Below the pieces are notes generated by a model. The model made no database searches, had not been told where the DNA came from, and saw only the letters and a program-made list of their open reading frames with translations. A stretch of DNA of 64,000 nucleotides from Bradyrhizobium sp. CCBAU 53351 (lineage in GTDB: Bacteria; Pseudomonadota; Alphaproteobacteria; Rhizobiales; Xanthobacteraceae), in the NCBI RefSeq assembly GCF_015291745.1, contig NZ_CP030059.1, positions 5,607,501 through 5,671,500 on the forward strand, in the 5' to 3' direction. A program made the position numbers and the translations under genes. This document shows, one piece after another, positions 8,009 through 17,277 of this stretch. Position 1 is the first letter of the stretch; the number at the start of each line of letters is the position of its first letter.

Positions 8009-8087
8009 TGCGGCCAGCCCGCTCGCGATGATCGTTGCTCTTGGTGTCTGCCTCGTGACGGCGTGAGCATGCCGGCCGGGGGCTGGA

Positions 8088-8101
8088 TTGCGTTGCATCA
8101 A
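8088..8101 (+). promoter_or_regulatory. FixK2/FNR-type box upstream of the P-type ATPase
   Basis: TTGCGTTGCATCAA fits TTG(A/C)-N6-(T/G)CAA exactly. A class II start would be near 8136, giving a 30-nt leader to the ATG at 8166. Confidence 0.6.
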
Positions 8102-8165
8102 TCCGGAAATCGAGCAGCCCCGTACCCTGGTTTCGCCCAAATGTCAGCGACCGCCGAGCCCATCC

Positions 8166-10718
8166 ATGATCGAACGATTTAGCCCGGCCAAGCCCTTGGC
8201 TGCAACGTTCTGGCAAATGCCGAAGGACGAGCTCTATCGCGCGCTCGGCTCCGGCCCGGACGGCCTGTCACGCATCGAAGCCGACCGACGGCTGGCGATC
8301 GTCGGCGCAAACCGCGTCGACGCCTCCCAAGGCCGGTCGGCCCTGCGCAAGCTCGGCCAGCGTCTCTGGAATCCGCTGGTTGCCATGCTGCTGGCGGCGG
8401 CGCTCGTATCCGGGCTGAGCGGCGATATCGGCAGCTTTGCCATCATCGCAACCGTGCTGTCCCTGTCCATCACGCTCGATATCGTCCAGGAGCATCGCGC
8501 CGAGCTCACGGCCGAGACGTTGCGGGAATCGGTGGCCATCCAGGCTGACGTTGTCAGGGACGGCAAGGATGCCACGATTTCGGTGACGGCTCTCGTCCCG
8601 GGGGATGTCGTGAAGCTCCGTATCGGCGATTTGATACCGGCCGACGGCATCGTTCTCGAGGCGCAGGATCTGCAGGTCAATGAAGCCCTGATGACAGGCG
8701 AGCCGTTCCCGGCGTTCAAGACGGACGGCGCCTGCTCTGCTTCATTGCCGGCGGACGCCACGAACGCCCTGTTCGCGGGAACCAGTACCGTCGGCGGAAG
8801 CGGCAAGATGTTGGTCGTGACGACGGGAGGCCGGACGCGCTTTGGCGCGATCGCCTCGGCAATGGCCGCCAACGCACCACCCACGGCTCTCGAGCAAGGG
8901 GTCCGCAGGCTCGGACTTCTGATCCTTCGGCTGACACTCTTCCTCACTCTCTTCGTGCTGATGGCTCATCTCGTCGCGCAACGTAACGCAATGGAGTCCT
9001 TCCTCTTCGCCGTCGCGCTCGCCGTCGGCTTGACGCCCGAACTGCTGCCGATGGTGATGACGGTGACCCTCGCCCGCGGCGCGCTGCGCATGGCGAAGCG
9101 AAAGGTCATCGTCAAGCGGTTGTCCGCGATCCACGATCTGGGGGCGATGGACACGCTTTGTGTCGACAAGACCGGCACGCTCACGGAAGCCAGGATCACC
9201 CTGGCGGCGCATATCGAGCCGCAGGGGCGATCCAGCGACCGCGTTCTGAGCCTCGCCCGCCTGAACAGCACGTTCCAGGCCGGCGTGAGAAGCCCGCTCG
9301 ATGACGCGATCCTGTCCGCGAGCCGCGATGATCGCGACGGCTGGGTTCGGCTTTCGGAAGTCCCGTTCGACTTCGAGCGGCGCTGCCTGTCCGTTCTGGT
9401 CGGACGCAACGGCGAACAGACGCTGATCGCCAAAGGGGCGCCGGAATCCATCCTGTCGCGCTGCGTTGCCGTGGAAATCGATGGTCTGGCTCATCCGCTC
9501 GACGCCGCCTGGCAACAGAAGATGGCCGACATCCAGGCGCGTTATGCCGGCGACGGCTTCCGGCTCCTTGCCGTCGCCATCAAATCCATTCCGGCCGGCC
9601 AGCAGACCATTGCCGTCGGCGACGAGACCCATCTGACCCTGATCGGCTTTTGTGCCTTCGCCGACCCGCCGAAGCAGGATGCAGCCACGGCAATCGATGC
9701 GCTCAGCTTGCTCGGCGTGACCATCAAGATCATTTCGGGTGACCATGGCGCCGTGGTCGCGCACGTCGCGCGATCGGTTGGCCTCAGAGCGGACCGGATC
9801 ATGACCGGCGCCGAGATCTCCGAGCTCACCGATGCCGCGCTGGTTGCCCGGGTCGATGACATCGACCTTTTTGCCCGGATCGACCCCGATCAGAAACGGC
9901 GGATCATCGCCGCGCTCCGGCACCGCAATCACGTCGTCGGTTTCATGGGGGACGGCGTCAATGACGCCCCCGCGCTTCACGCCGCCCATGTCGGCATATC
10001 CGTCACGGGCGCGACCGAGGTCGCCCGCGCGGCCGCCGACATGATCTTGCTGGCGCCCGACCTTTCCGTGCTCGCGGCCGGCGTGCGCGAAGGGCGCAGG
10101 ACGTTTGCCAACATCCTGAAATATGTCCGGATGGGAACGAGCTCGAATTTCGGCAACATGCTGTCGATGGCGCTCGCCTCGATCATCCTTCCCTTCCTGC
10201 CGTTGCTGCCGCTGCAGATCCTCTTGAACAATCTGATCTACGATCTCTCCGAAATCGGCATCCCCTTCGATGACGTCGACCCTGAAGACGTTGCCGGGCC
10301 CGAATCCTGGGACATGGCAAGCATCCTCCGCTTCACCATCATCATGGGAATGGTGTCGTCCCTGTTCGACGCGATCACCTTCGCCGTTCTCCTCAAGCTG
10401 TTCGATGCGGATGCGCCGATGTTTCAAACCGGATGGTTCCTGGAATCGATCACGACCCAGATCCTGGTGATCTTCGTGATCCGGTCTCGCAAACTGCCGT
10501 GGCGCGCGAACCGCCCGCACAACATCCTGATCGCGACATCTCTCGGCGCCCTGCTTGCCGGCGTGGCGCTTGCGCTTGGCCCGTGGGGAGGCGCATTCGG
10601 CTTTACCGGGCTTTCCACAGGACTAATGGCGACGATCATCGCCATTGCCATGGCCTATCTGATCTCGGCGAACATCGCCAAACGGCTGGCAATCGCAGTT
10701 CCACAACACCTGAGATAA
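8166..10718 (+). CDS. MgtA-like P-type (P3B) cation-transporting ATPase
   Basis: About 850 residues. The N-terminal cation-ATPase domain is followed by TM1-2, the actuator loop with TGEPFP (TGES position), TM3-4 with VGLTPELLPMVMT, the phosphorylation motif CVDKTGTLTE (Asp about 334), the hinge MGDGVNDAPAL, and a C-terminal TM block with TSSNFGNM and LIYDLSEIGIPFD. The TPELLP and SSNFGN motifs are those of MgtA/MgtB magnesium importers rather than of heavy-metal or K+ pumps. The start at 8166 (MIERFSPAKP) is chosen; an upstream in-frame ATG at 8088 would coincide with the FixK box. Magnesium is the expected ion, but this is family inference. It follows the cytochrome gene by 157 bases with its own box. 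Confidence 0.88.
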   Translation: MIERFSPAKPLAATFWQMPKDELYRALGSGPDGLSRIEADRRLAIVGANRVDASQGRSALRKLGQRLWNPLVAMLLAAALVSGLSGDIGSFAIIATVLSLSITLDIVQEHRAELTAETLRESVAIQADVVRDGKDATISVTALVPGDVVKLRIGDLIPADGIVLEAQDLQVNEALMTGEPFPAFKTDGACSASLPADATNALFAGTSTVGGSGKMLVVTTGGRTRFGAIASAMAANAPPTALEQGVRRLGLLILRLTLFLTLFVLMAHLVAQRNAMESFLFAVALAVGLTPELLPMVMTVTLARGALRMAKRKVIVKRLSAIHDLGAMDTLCVDKTGTLTEARITLAAHIEPQGRSSDRVLSLARLNSTFQAGVRSPLDDAILSASRDDRDGWVRLSEVPFDFERRCLSVLVGRNGEQTLIAKGAPESILSRCVAVEIDGLAHPLDAAWQQKMADIQARYAGDGFRLLAVAIKSIPAGQQTIAVGDETHLTLIGFCAFADPPKQDAATAIDALSLLGVTIKIISGDHGAVVAHVARSVGLRADRIMTGAEISELTDAALVARVDDIDLFARIDPDQKRRIIAALRHRNHVVGFMGDGVNDAPALHAAHVGISVTGATEVARAAADMILLAPDLSVLAAGVREGRRTFANILKYVRMGTSSNFGNMLSMALASIILPFLPLLPLQILLNNLIYDLSEIGIPFDDVDPEDVAGPESWDMASILRFTIIMGMVSSLFDAITFAVLLKLFDADAPMFQTGWFLESITTQILVIFVIRSRKLPWRANRPHNILIATSLGALLAGVALALGPWGGAFGFTGLSTGLMATIIAIAMAYLISANIAKRLAIAVPQHLR

Positions 10719-10721
10719 AAG

Positions 10722-10940
10722 TCAGGTCGCGTCCGGATAGATCTGCTCACGGTGGACTTCCCGACCGCTCTCATCGATGACGACGATCCGGAGGTCGGGG
10801 TGGCCTTTGGGCTTATTCCTGCGCACCTTGTCGGCCAGGCTCTTGCTGTGCACGATGGCGGCGCCATCGCTCACAAGCTCCAATCCGGACCTGTCGCGAA
10901 CAGGGACCCCATCCTTCATATCGAAATAGTATGTGGGCAT
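10722..10940 (-). CDS. DUF6894-family small protein
   Basis: 72 residues from MPTYYFDMKDG. The pattern YYFDMKDGVPVRDRSGLEL-x-DGAA, then RIVVIDESGREV, is that of the small DUF6894 proteins common in Bradyrhizobium and Methylobacterium, which have no known function. No signal peptide or membrane segment. A start 7 codons upstream (10961) is possible. It converges on the P-type ATPase with 3 bases between stops. Confidence 0.75.
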   Translation of the reverse strand: MPTYYFDMKDGVPVRDRSGLELVSDGAAIVHSKSLADKVRRNKPKGHPDLRIVVIDESGREVHREQIYPDAT

Positions 10941-11246
10941 GAACTCATTCCCGCGTTTCACGCGGCTCGGTTGACGTTATCATCCCAGAGGCGAAGCTGC
11001 CGAGGCGGAATGCAACGTGGCACCCCCTGGGAACCGCATTCTAATGAACCAGCCGGGTCAAAATCTTGAGCCGGATCAAAAGCGGGAACTTTCAGCAAGG
11101 GCCCCGCTTCAAGCCCGTCCTACGCGGTATCATGGCAGCGACTTCCCGCTGTCGCATGTCCATCTGGCGGAGAAGGTTTTTCCCCTCCACCGCCGCCGCG
11201 GTAACATTCAACAGTCAGCGTACCGGAGTGCCCGCGATGCGCGACG
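10941..11246. other. Non-coding gap between DUF6894 gene and LacI gene
   Basis: About 300 bases without a convincing gene. Open frames on either strand lack ribosome sites and family motifs. It should contain the promoter of the small DUF6894 gene and the end of the thu-like operon. No terminator hairpin with a T-run was recognised. Confidence 0.5.
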
Positions 11247-12296
11247 TTACGGCAGATTGTCCCTCAGGAAAATGTCGATGCGGATGCGTTCCTGGTCGGG
11301 GCTGATGGGCTCGCCCGAACAGTGCGCGAGCAGGATGCGCGCCGCAGACCGTGCCTCGTGCCCAGGATCCTGGTTGATGATGGCATCGAGCGTGCCGCGG
11401 ACCAGGAATCGCCGCGTGTGCTGAGTGAGCTCGTGAGTGATCCAGACCACCTCGCGTGCGCGGCCGGAGGCCTCGAGCGCGTCGGCGATGCCGCGGTTTC
11501 CGGCGCCACAGCAGTAGATGCCGCGAAGGTCGGCATGGTGCGCGAGCAGCGCGGCAGTGAGCTCCCGCGTCCGCTCGCTGTCGTCGCGGCCTTCGATGAC
11601 CGGGAGCGCGACCAGGCTTGGATATTCGCTGGACAGGATCTGGTGGAAGCCGAACTGCCGCTCGGTATGATCGCGCAGCGACAACGATCCCGCGATCACG
11701 GCGACCGTGCCCTCGCGCCCGGCCAAGAAACGTCCCATCAGCGTTGCAGCAGTCCGCCCCGCAGCCGGGTTGTCGATACCGACATAATGCAGGCGGCGCG
11801 AACTCGGCGCGTCCGACACCAGCGTGACCACGGCGACCCCGCGCGCGGTGAGCTCGTCGATGGCGGCGCGCACCCTGGGATGGTCCAGCGCGATGACGGC
11901 GACGCCCTGATAGGCCGGCGACAGGTCTTCGAGCGCGCCTGCCAGCACATCCGGATCGAACACGTCGACATGAAGGATATCGATGAAGCCGCGTTGGCCG
12001 GCGAGCCACTCCGCTGTGCGCTGGACCTGCTCGGTCAGATTAGTCATGAAGCTGTTGCTGCCGGTCGGCAGCACGAAGGCGAAGCGAAAACTCTGCCCGC
12101 GCGCCAGCCGGGCGGCCGCTACGTCCGCGCGGTAGCCGAGCTTGGCGACGGCGGCCTCGACACGCGCAACGGTCTTGGCGCGGACGCCCTCGCGCCGGTT
12201 GACGACGCGATCGACGGTCGCAAGCGAAACGCCCGCCGCACGCGCGACGTCCTCCAGCGTGGCGCGAACGGCTGGCTGCATCGCGCTAGCCGTCAT
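11247..12296 (-). CDS. LacI-family sugar-responsive regulator
   Basis: 349 residues. The N-terminal HTH (about 13-40: TLEDVARAAGVSLATVDRVVNRREGV) is followed by a periplasmic-binding-protein-type sensor domain (FRFAFVLPTGSNSF ... YVGIDNPAAGRTAATLMG). It is the last gene of the thu-like sugar operon; its ATG overlaps the stop of the ThuA gene. A GTG 15 bases upstream is a less likely start. It probably represses the operon in the absence of the imported sugar or a product. Confidence 0.9.
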   Translation of the reverse strand: MTASAMQPAVRATLEDVARAAGVSLATVDRVVNRREGVRAKTVARVEAAVAKLGYRADVAAARLARGQSFRFAFVLPTGSNSFMTNLTEQVQRTAEWLAGQRGFIDILHVDVFDPDVLAGALEDLSPAYQGVAVIALDHPRVRAAIDELTARGVAVVTLVSDAPSSRRLHYVGIDNPAAGRTAATLMGRFLAGREGTVAVIAGSLSLRDHTERQFGFHQILSSEYPSLVALPVIEGRDDSERTRELTAALLAHHADLRGIYCCGAGNRGIADALEASGRAREVVWITHELTQHTRRFLVRGTLDAIINQDPGHEARSAARILLAHCSGEPISPDQERIRIDIFLRDNLP

Positions 12297-12937
12297 TCGC
12301 GCGCCGCCCACAGCATGCCGCGCGTCATCAACGTCCGGATCTCGGGCACGTCGAGCTCGTAAGCACGGTGGCCGAGCGAGGAATAGAACACCCTGCCCGC
12401 ACCGTAACGCTTCTTCCAGACCACCGGCATCACCACGCCGTCGATCCAGGGCGCGTGCTCGCCGGTGAAGGTGGTCGTCGCCAGGACCTCGTTGGCGGGG
12501 TCAACATGCATGTAATATTGCTCGGAACGATGCTCGAAACTCTTCAGGCCCTTCATGATGGGGTCGTCCGGCTTCGTCAAGTCGACCTTGTAGTCGATGA
12601 TGTTGCCGGGATGCGCCACCCACTGTCCGCCGCACAGGAACTGGTAGTCCACGGAATCGCGGAACGCATCGCACATGCCGCCATGGTGACCGGCAAGCCC
12701 GACGCCGCCACGCACCGCCGCACAGAGATTGAGCGCGTCCGCCTTCTCGATCTTCGACATCGTGTAGATCGGGATGATGAGCGACAGATCATGGATCGCG
12801 GGATCGCCGAATGCCTCTGTCGTGGTCTCGATCCGGACCTCGAAACCCTCCGCCTTCAGCCAGCCGCGGATCATCGAGGCGCACAAATCGGGATCGTGTC
12901 CTGGCCAACCGCCCCACACAATCAATGCCTTGCGCAT
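12293..12937 (-). CDS. ThuA-domain protein
   Basis: 214 residues of the ThuA (class I glutamine-amidotransferase-like) family: RKALIVWGGWPGHDP at the start, then LSLIIPIYTM, GGVGLAGHHGGMCDAF and GRVFYSSLGHRAYEL. In Sinorhizobium, ThuA works with the dehydrogenase ThuB in 3-keto-type catabolism of trehalose and related disaccharides. The start at 12937 is set by GAGGAA six bases upstream. It lies between the ThuB-like gene and the LacI regulator. The substrate may be another disaccharide. Confidence 0.88.
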   Translation of the reverse strand: MRKALIVWGGWPGHDPDLCASMIRGWLKAEGFEVRIETTTEAFGDPAIHDLSLIIPIYTMSKIEKADALNLCAAVRGGVGLAGHHGGMCDAFRDSVDYQFLCGGQWVAHPGNIIDYKVDLTKPDDPIMKGLKSFEHRSEQYYMHVDPANEVLATTTFTGEHAPWIDGVVMPVVWKKRYGAGRVFYSSLGHRAYELDVPEIRTLMTRGMLWAARE

Positions 12938-12947
12938 GGTCATTTCC

Positions 12948-14045
12948 TCAGTCGATCTGTCCGGTTTCACGTCCGGCCGGCAGCATCGCCGGCCGCTCGA
13001 CGCGGCTCTCGATCTTGACACGCCGCCCTTCGTCGGCGGAGGTCTGGAACGCCTCCATCACCTCCAGCACGTGGAAAGCCAGCGCGCCGCTGGCGCGATG
13101 CGGGCGGTTGTTCAGGATCGCGGAGGCCATGTCGGCGACGCCGATGGAGCGGAACTCGCCCTCGACATGGCCGTGCGTCAGCGGCACCGTCTCGAATTCG
13201 CCGCCGGTCTTCGCAACCTGCACCTCGCCGCCGAAGCGGTTCGGGTCCGGCACCAGCATGCTGCCCTTGTCGCCATAGATGTCGATCGGCGCGTGCCGGT
13301 GCTTCGGCACGTCGAAGCTCATGGTGATCGAGACCACCGCCCCGCTTTCGAATTCGAGCGTGCCCGCGACGTGGGTCGACACCTCGACCGGGATCAAGGT
13401 GCCGTTCATCGGCTGGCTCGTGACCAGACGCTCCGATCGCGGGCGCGCGGTCGAGCCCATCACGCTCGCGACCGGCCCCAGGAGCTGCACGAGATCGGTG
13501 ATGTAATACGGGCCCATGTCGAACATCGGCCCGCCGCCGCGCAAGTAGTAGAAGCCGGGCGCCGGATGCCAGCGCTCATGGCCGGGACATCCGAAGAAGG
13601 CGCTGCCGGCGACCGGGGTGCCGATCGCGCCGTCGTCGATCAGCTTGCGCGCAGTCTGGTGCCCGCCGCCGAGGAACGTGTCGGGCGCGCAGCCGACGCG
13701 AAGGCTTTTCTGCGCGGCAAGATCCATCACCTTGCGGGCCTCCGCGACGTTGATACCAAGCGGCTTCTCGGAATGAACGTGCTTGCCGGCGTTCAGCACA
13801 GCCAAGCTGACATCGGTGTGGGCCAGCGGCACGGTGAGATTGACGACGATCTCGACGTCGTCGCGCTTGAGCAGCTGATCGACCCGCATCGCCGGCAGCC
13901 CGAAGGCCGCGCCCTGCCGCTCCGCCACGTCGCTGCGCATGTCGGCGAGCGCCCTCACCTCCATGACCGGGAAGCGCTGCGCTGCCTTGAGGTAGGCGGT
14001 GCTGATCACACCGCAGCCGATGATTCCGACGCCGACTTTTCTCAT
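12948..14045 (-). CDS. Gfo/Idh/MocA-family sugar dehydrogenase (ThuB-like)
   Basis: 365 residues. The N-terminal Rossmann fold has GIIGCGVISTAYLKAA, then the EKPLGINVAEA motif (EKP lysine typical of the family, about residue 100) and a C-terminal alpha/beta substrate domain including GGGPMFDMGPYYITDL. The family oxidises sugars or sugar-like polyols with NAD(P), often to 3-keto sugars. ThuA follows 10 bases downstream and two permeases precede it, so it probably acts on the imported sugar. The exact substrate is unknown. Confidence 0.9.
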   Translation of the reverse strand: MRKVGVGIIGCGVISTAYLKAAQRFPVMEVRALADMRSDVAERQGAAFGLPAMRVDQLLKRDDVEIVVNLTVPLAHTDVSLAVLNAGKHVHSEKPLGINVAEARKVMDLAAQKSLRVGCAPDTFLGGGHQTARKLIDDGAIGTPVAGSAFFGCPGHERWHPAPGFYYLRGGGPMFDMGPYYITDLVQLLGPVASVMGSTARPRSERLVTSQPMNGTLIPVEVSTHVAGTLEFESGAVVSITMSFDVPKHRHAPIDIYGDKGSMLVPDPNRFGGEVQVAKTGGEFETVPLTHGHVEGEFRSIGVADMASAILNNRPHRASGALAFHVLEVMEAFQTSADEGRRVKIESRVERPAMLPAGRETGQID

Positions 14046-14068
14046 TGTGCTCTCCGTGAAGTCCCCGC

Positions 14069-14917
14069 TCATCCCTTGACGGCGCCTGCCGTGAGGCCGG
14101 CGACGATGTGCTTCTGTGCCAGCAGGAACAGAATGATCGTCGGCAGGATGGTGAGCGTGATGAAGGCCAGGATCAGGTGCCATTCGGACGAATACTCGCC
14201 CTGGTAAATCATGATGCCGAGCGGCCAGGGGTAGAGCGCGTCGGTGTTGAGCATCACCAGTGGCAGCAGATAGGCGTTCCAGCTGTTGACGAAGGTGATG
14301 GTGCCGACGGTCGCCAGGATCGGCCGCGACAACGGCAATGTCACGTAGCGGAAGAATTTGATGTAGCTGCAGCCGTCGACCAGCGCGGCCTCGAGCAGCT
14401 CATAGGGAATATCCCTGAAGAAGCGCCGCAGCAGCAGCACGCTCATGGCAAGGCTGAAGGCGACCTGCGGCAGCGCGACGCCGAAATAGGTATCGAGCAA
14501 TCCGAGATCGCGTACCTTGATGAACAGCGGCAGCACGGCCGTTGCGGCCGGAAACAGCAGGCCCAGCGTCAAATAGCTCAGCAGCATCGAGCTGCCGAAG
14601 AATCTCACGTGGGCGAAGGTGAACGCCGCCATCGAGGCGACGATCAAGGTCAAGGTCACGGTGAGGGTCGAGATGATCAGCGAGTTGCGCAGCAGCTGCC
14701 AGTAGCGGGCCGAGAACAGGATGTCGGCATAGTTCTGCCATTCCCAGTGCGTCGGCCAGCCGAACGGATTGACGCGCAACTCGCCGAGCGATTTGAAGCC
14801 GCCGAGCAGGGTCGCGAGCAACGGCACCAGCACGAAGACGGCAACAACGGCGAGGAACGCCGCCTTGAACAGCACGGCCGGATCGAACGGCGCGCGGGTG
14901 GTCTCGGCCCTACTCAT
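14069..14917 (-). CDS. Carbohydrate ABC transporter permease, MalG type
   Basis: 282 residues with six predicted membrane helices. The EAA loop reads YELLEAALVDGCSYIKFFRYVTLPLSRP, the coupling site for the ATPase. The C-terminus ends in AQKHIVAGLTAGAVKG, the standard MalG-type ending. The start at 14917 overlaps the preceding permease gene by 8 bases. It forms the channel with the next permease; no ATPase is encoded in this operon. Confidence 0.92.
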   Translation of the reverse strand: MSRAETTRAPFDPAVLFKAAFLAVVAVFVLVPLLATLLGGFKSLGELRVNPFGWPTHWEWQNYADILFSARYWQLLRNSLIISTLTVTLTLIVASMAAFTFAHVRFFGSSMLLSYLTLGLLFPAATAVLPLFIKVRDLGLLDTYFGVALPQVAFSLAMSVLLLRRFFRDIPYELLEAALVDGCSYIKFFRYVTLPLSRPILATVGTITFVNSWNAYLLPLVMLNTDALYPWPLGIMIYQGEYSSEWHLILAFITLTILPTIILFLLAQKHIVAGLTAGAVKG

Positions 14918-15851
14918 CGCGCATGAACCATCGCTTGTAGGTGAAGGCAAAGGTCACGCAAATCACGAACAGGATGACGCCGATGGCGCTGCCGTAGCCG
15001 ACCCGCATCCGCGAAATGCCGTTGTTGTAGAGGAAGCTGACCATCGTGTTGGAGGAATCCGCCGGTCCTCCGCGCGTCAGCGGCATCACGAGATCGAACA
15101 GCTGCAATGAGCCGACGATCGCGAAGAACACGGAGAGCCGGATCGTCGGATAAAGCAGGGGGATGACGACATGGCGCAGCGCCTGCGTTCGCGTTGCGCC
15201 GTCGATCCGGGCCGCCTCGACCAGGCTCTTGTCGAGGCCTTGGAGTGCCGCGATGAACAACATCATGTGGAAGCCGAAATATTTCCACACGATCACGATC
15301 AGCACCGCCAGCATCGCGGTGTCGGTCGAGGCGAGCAGATGCGGCGGCTCGGCGCCGAAGCTGCGCCAGATCGAGGCGACGAGGCCGTAGTCGCCGTCAT
15401 AGACGAAGGAGAAGATCAGCCCGGTCGCGATCTCGGCGAGGATATAGGGCATGAAGAACAGCATGCGCAGCGCCACGGCTCCGCGAAAGCGTTCCGCGAG
15501 CATCAGGGCCAGCGTCAGCGCGAGCGGCAGCTGGATCGCGAGCGAGACCGCGATGATCAGCCCATTGTTGCGCAGCGCGAGCCAGAAGGCGCGCGTCTCC
15601 AGCACGAAACGGTAATTGTCCAGGCCGATCCAGTTGGTGGGTTTGCCGAACCCGTTCCAGTTGAACGCCGAGTACCAGGCGGCCTCGCCGATCGGCAAGA
15701 CCACGAACAGCGTGAACAGCAGCAGCGCCGGCGGCAGGAACAGGATGAGGACCGTGAAGCGGCCGTCCCAGCTCGGGCCGCGGACCGCAAGCGGCGAGAA
15801 CGACGGCTTCGCAACGCCCATCGCCGGCACGCTTGCGATGCGTCGTTCCAC
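14910..15851 (-). CDS. Carbohydrate ABC transporter permease, MalF type
   Basis: 313 residues, six membrane helices. The EAA loop is present as LVEAARIDGATRTQALRHVVIPLL, and the family motif PLTRGGPADSSNTMV near the end is typical of MalF/UgpA-type subunits. A GTG start follows the binding-protein stop by 2 bases; a later in-frame ATG (MGVAKPSF) is possible. It is co-transcribed between the solute-binding protein and the MalG-type partner. Confidence 0.92.
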   Translation of the reverse strand: MERRIASVPAMGVAKPSFSPLAVRGPSWDGRFTVLILFLPPALLLFTLFVVLPIGEAAWYSAFNWNGFGKPTNWIGLDNYRFVLETRAFWLALRNNGLIIAVSLAIQLPLALTLALMLAERFRGAVALRMLFFMPYILAEIATGLIFSFVYDGDYGLVASIWRSFGAEPPHLLASTDTAMLAVLIVIVWKYFGFHMMLFIAALQGLDKSLVEAARIDGATRTQALRHVVIPLLYPTIRLSVFFAIVGSLQLFDLVMPLTRGGPADSSNTMVSFLYNNGISRMRVGYGSAIGVILFVICVTFAFTYKRWFMRDE

Positions 15852-15853
15852 CG

Positions 15854-17113
15854 TCAGTTACCCTGCTTCCATGCCGCTTCGATCGCTTTCGCGGCGTCCT
15901 GCGGGCTCATGCTGCCACCGGCGATCTCCGCGGTGACGTCGTTGACGACGCGGCCGACCGAGGGGCCGAGACTCTGGTCATAGAAGTTCTGGTGGTAGTT
16001 CGACTTCGCGAGATTGGCCGCGATCAGCTTCATGAAGGAATTGTTGAGGCCGGCGTCCGCGCCCTGCACCACCGGGATGATGAAGTTGCCCGCCGCAAGC
16101 CGCGTCTGCACGTCCTTCGAGACGAAGTATTTCAGGAAATCGACCGCCTCCTTCGGCGAGCCCTTGGTGATCAGCCAGCCGGTGATGCCGCCAAGCGTAT
16201 CCGTCGGCGCACCCTTGCCGCCCGATACGACCGGAAAATCGAACCAGCAGATCTTGTCTTCGGACAGACCCGTCTTGTCGGCGGCGAGCGCGCGCTGCAG
16301 ATGATAGACGGTGGAAATCGCCAGGGTCATCGCCGCCTTGCCGTCGCCGAAATAGCCGACGGCCTGTGGGTTCTTGAAGCCGAGGAAGCCGTTCTGGAAC
16401 GGCTGGAGATCGACCAGCTGCTTGAACAGCTCGCCCGATTTCTGGAAGGTCTCGCCGGCGAAGCCGCCGTTCTCGCCCTTCAACGCCGCATCGAATGCCG
16501 GCTTGCCGCCGATGCGCACCGCAAGATGGGTCCAGTAGAAATGCAGCGGCCATTTGTCCGCGCCGCCGACCACGATCGGCGTGACGCCGGCCGCCTTGAG
16601 TGTCTTCACCGCGGCGAGCAGATCGTCCCAGCTCTTGATGGCGGCGGGATCGACCTTGGCCTTGGCCATCAGCTCCTTGTTGCAGAGGAAGCCGACCTGC
16701 GACAACGCGGTGGGCAGGCCATAAACGCGGCCATTGCTCGTGAACGCAGCGAGTGCAGCCGAGGTGAGGCTGTCGCTATAGCCCTTCACTTGGTCGGTGA
16801 TGTCATCGAGCACGCCGGCCTCGATCTGCGTCTTCAGCACACCGCCGGCCCAGCTGTAGATGATGTTCGGCCGGTCCTTGGATTGCAGGATGGTCGGCAG
16901 CTTGGCCTTGTAGGCCTCGTTCTCGAGGAACTGCATCTCGACCTTCACGCCGGGATGCGACGCTTCATAGGCGCGCGCAACTTCCTCCCAGAGCTTCACC
17001 TGGACGGGGTTGGCTTCGATGTGGAGCCATTTGACGGTCGTATCGGCTGCAGCGATTTGGGCGCCAAGCAGGCATGCGGCAGCGGCGAGTCCCAGCTTCC
17101 CGAGCAGTCTCAT
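15854..17113 (-). CDS. Extracellular sugar-binding protein of ABC transporter (ThuE-like position)
   Basis: 419 residues. A signal peptide (MRLLGKLGLAAAACLLGAQIAAA) is followed by a family-1 solute-binding fold beginning TTVKWLHIEANPVQVKLWEE, with YGLPTALSQVGFLCNKEL and the C-terminal KAIEAAWKQ helix. GGGAGGATGTG before the ATG is a strong ribosome site. It is first in an operon binding protein, MalF, MalG, ThuB-like, ThuA, LacI, the gene set of the Sinorhizobium thuEFGKAB system without the ATPase ThuK. The ligand is probably a disaccharide, by context only. Confidence 0.9.
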   Translation of the reverse strand: MRLLGKLGLAAAACLLGAQIAAADTTVKWLHIEANPVQVKLWEEVARAYEASHPGVKVEMQFLENEAYKAKLPTILQSKDRPNIIYSWAGGVLKTQIEAGVLDDITDQVKGYSDSLTSAALAAFTSNGRVYGLPTALSQVGFLCNKELMAKAKVDPAAIKSWDDLLAAVKTLKAAGVTPIVVGGADKWPLHFYWTHLAVRIGGKPAFDAALKGENGGFAGETFQKSGELFKQLVDLQPFQNGFLGFKNPQAVGYFGDGKAAMTLAISTVYHLQRALAADKTGLSEDKICWFDFPVVSGGKGAPTDTLGGITGWLITKGSPKEAVDFLKYFVSKDVQTRLAAGNFIIPVVQGADAGLNNSFMKLIAANLAKSNYHQNFYDQSLGPSVGRVVNDVTAEIAGGSMSPQDAAKAIEAAWKQGN

Positions 17114-17165
17114 CACATCCTCCCAGCCGATCTTATTCTTTGACTGCAATCCTGCCTTCAATTTT

Positions 17166-17202
17166 TGAGGTACGCAACTAAAATTCTGACCTATGCACCT
17201 CA
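17166..17202. promoter_or_regulatory. Spaced inverted repeat TGAGGT...ACCTCA between divergent promoters
   Basis: TGAGGTACGCA and the inverse of TATGCACCTCA face each other around position 17184, in the 164-base gap between the sugar operon and the SDR gene. It could be an operator for both, but the arms are short and it lacks the central CG of usual LacI operators. Confidence 0.25.
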
Positions 17203-17277
17203 CGGGCGGACTGGCTAAGGTCTGGTCAAGAGTCGGGACGGCCCACCGCGCCACCCGCAAATGACTGGGAGGTGCCC

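Noticed and set aside
8742..10520. A 592-codon minus-strand frame
   Set aside because: It lies fully opposite the P-type ATPase, which has all family motifs.
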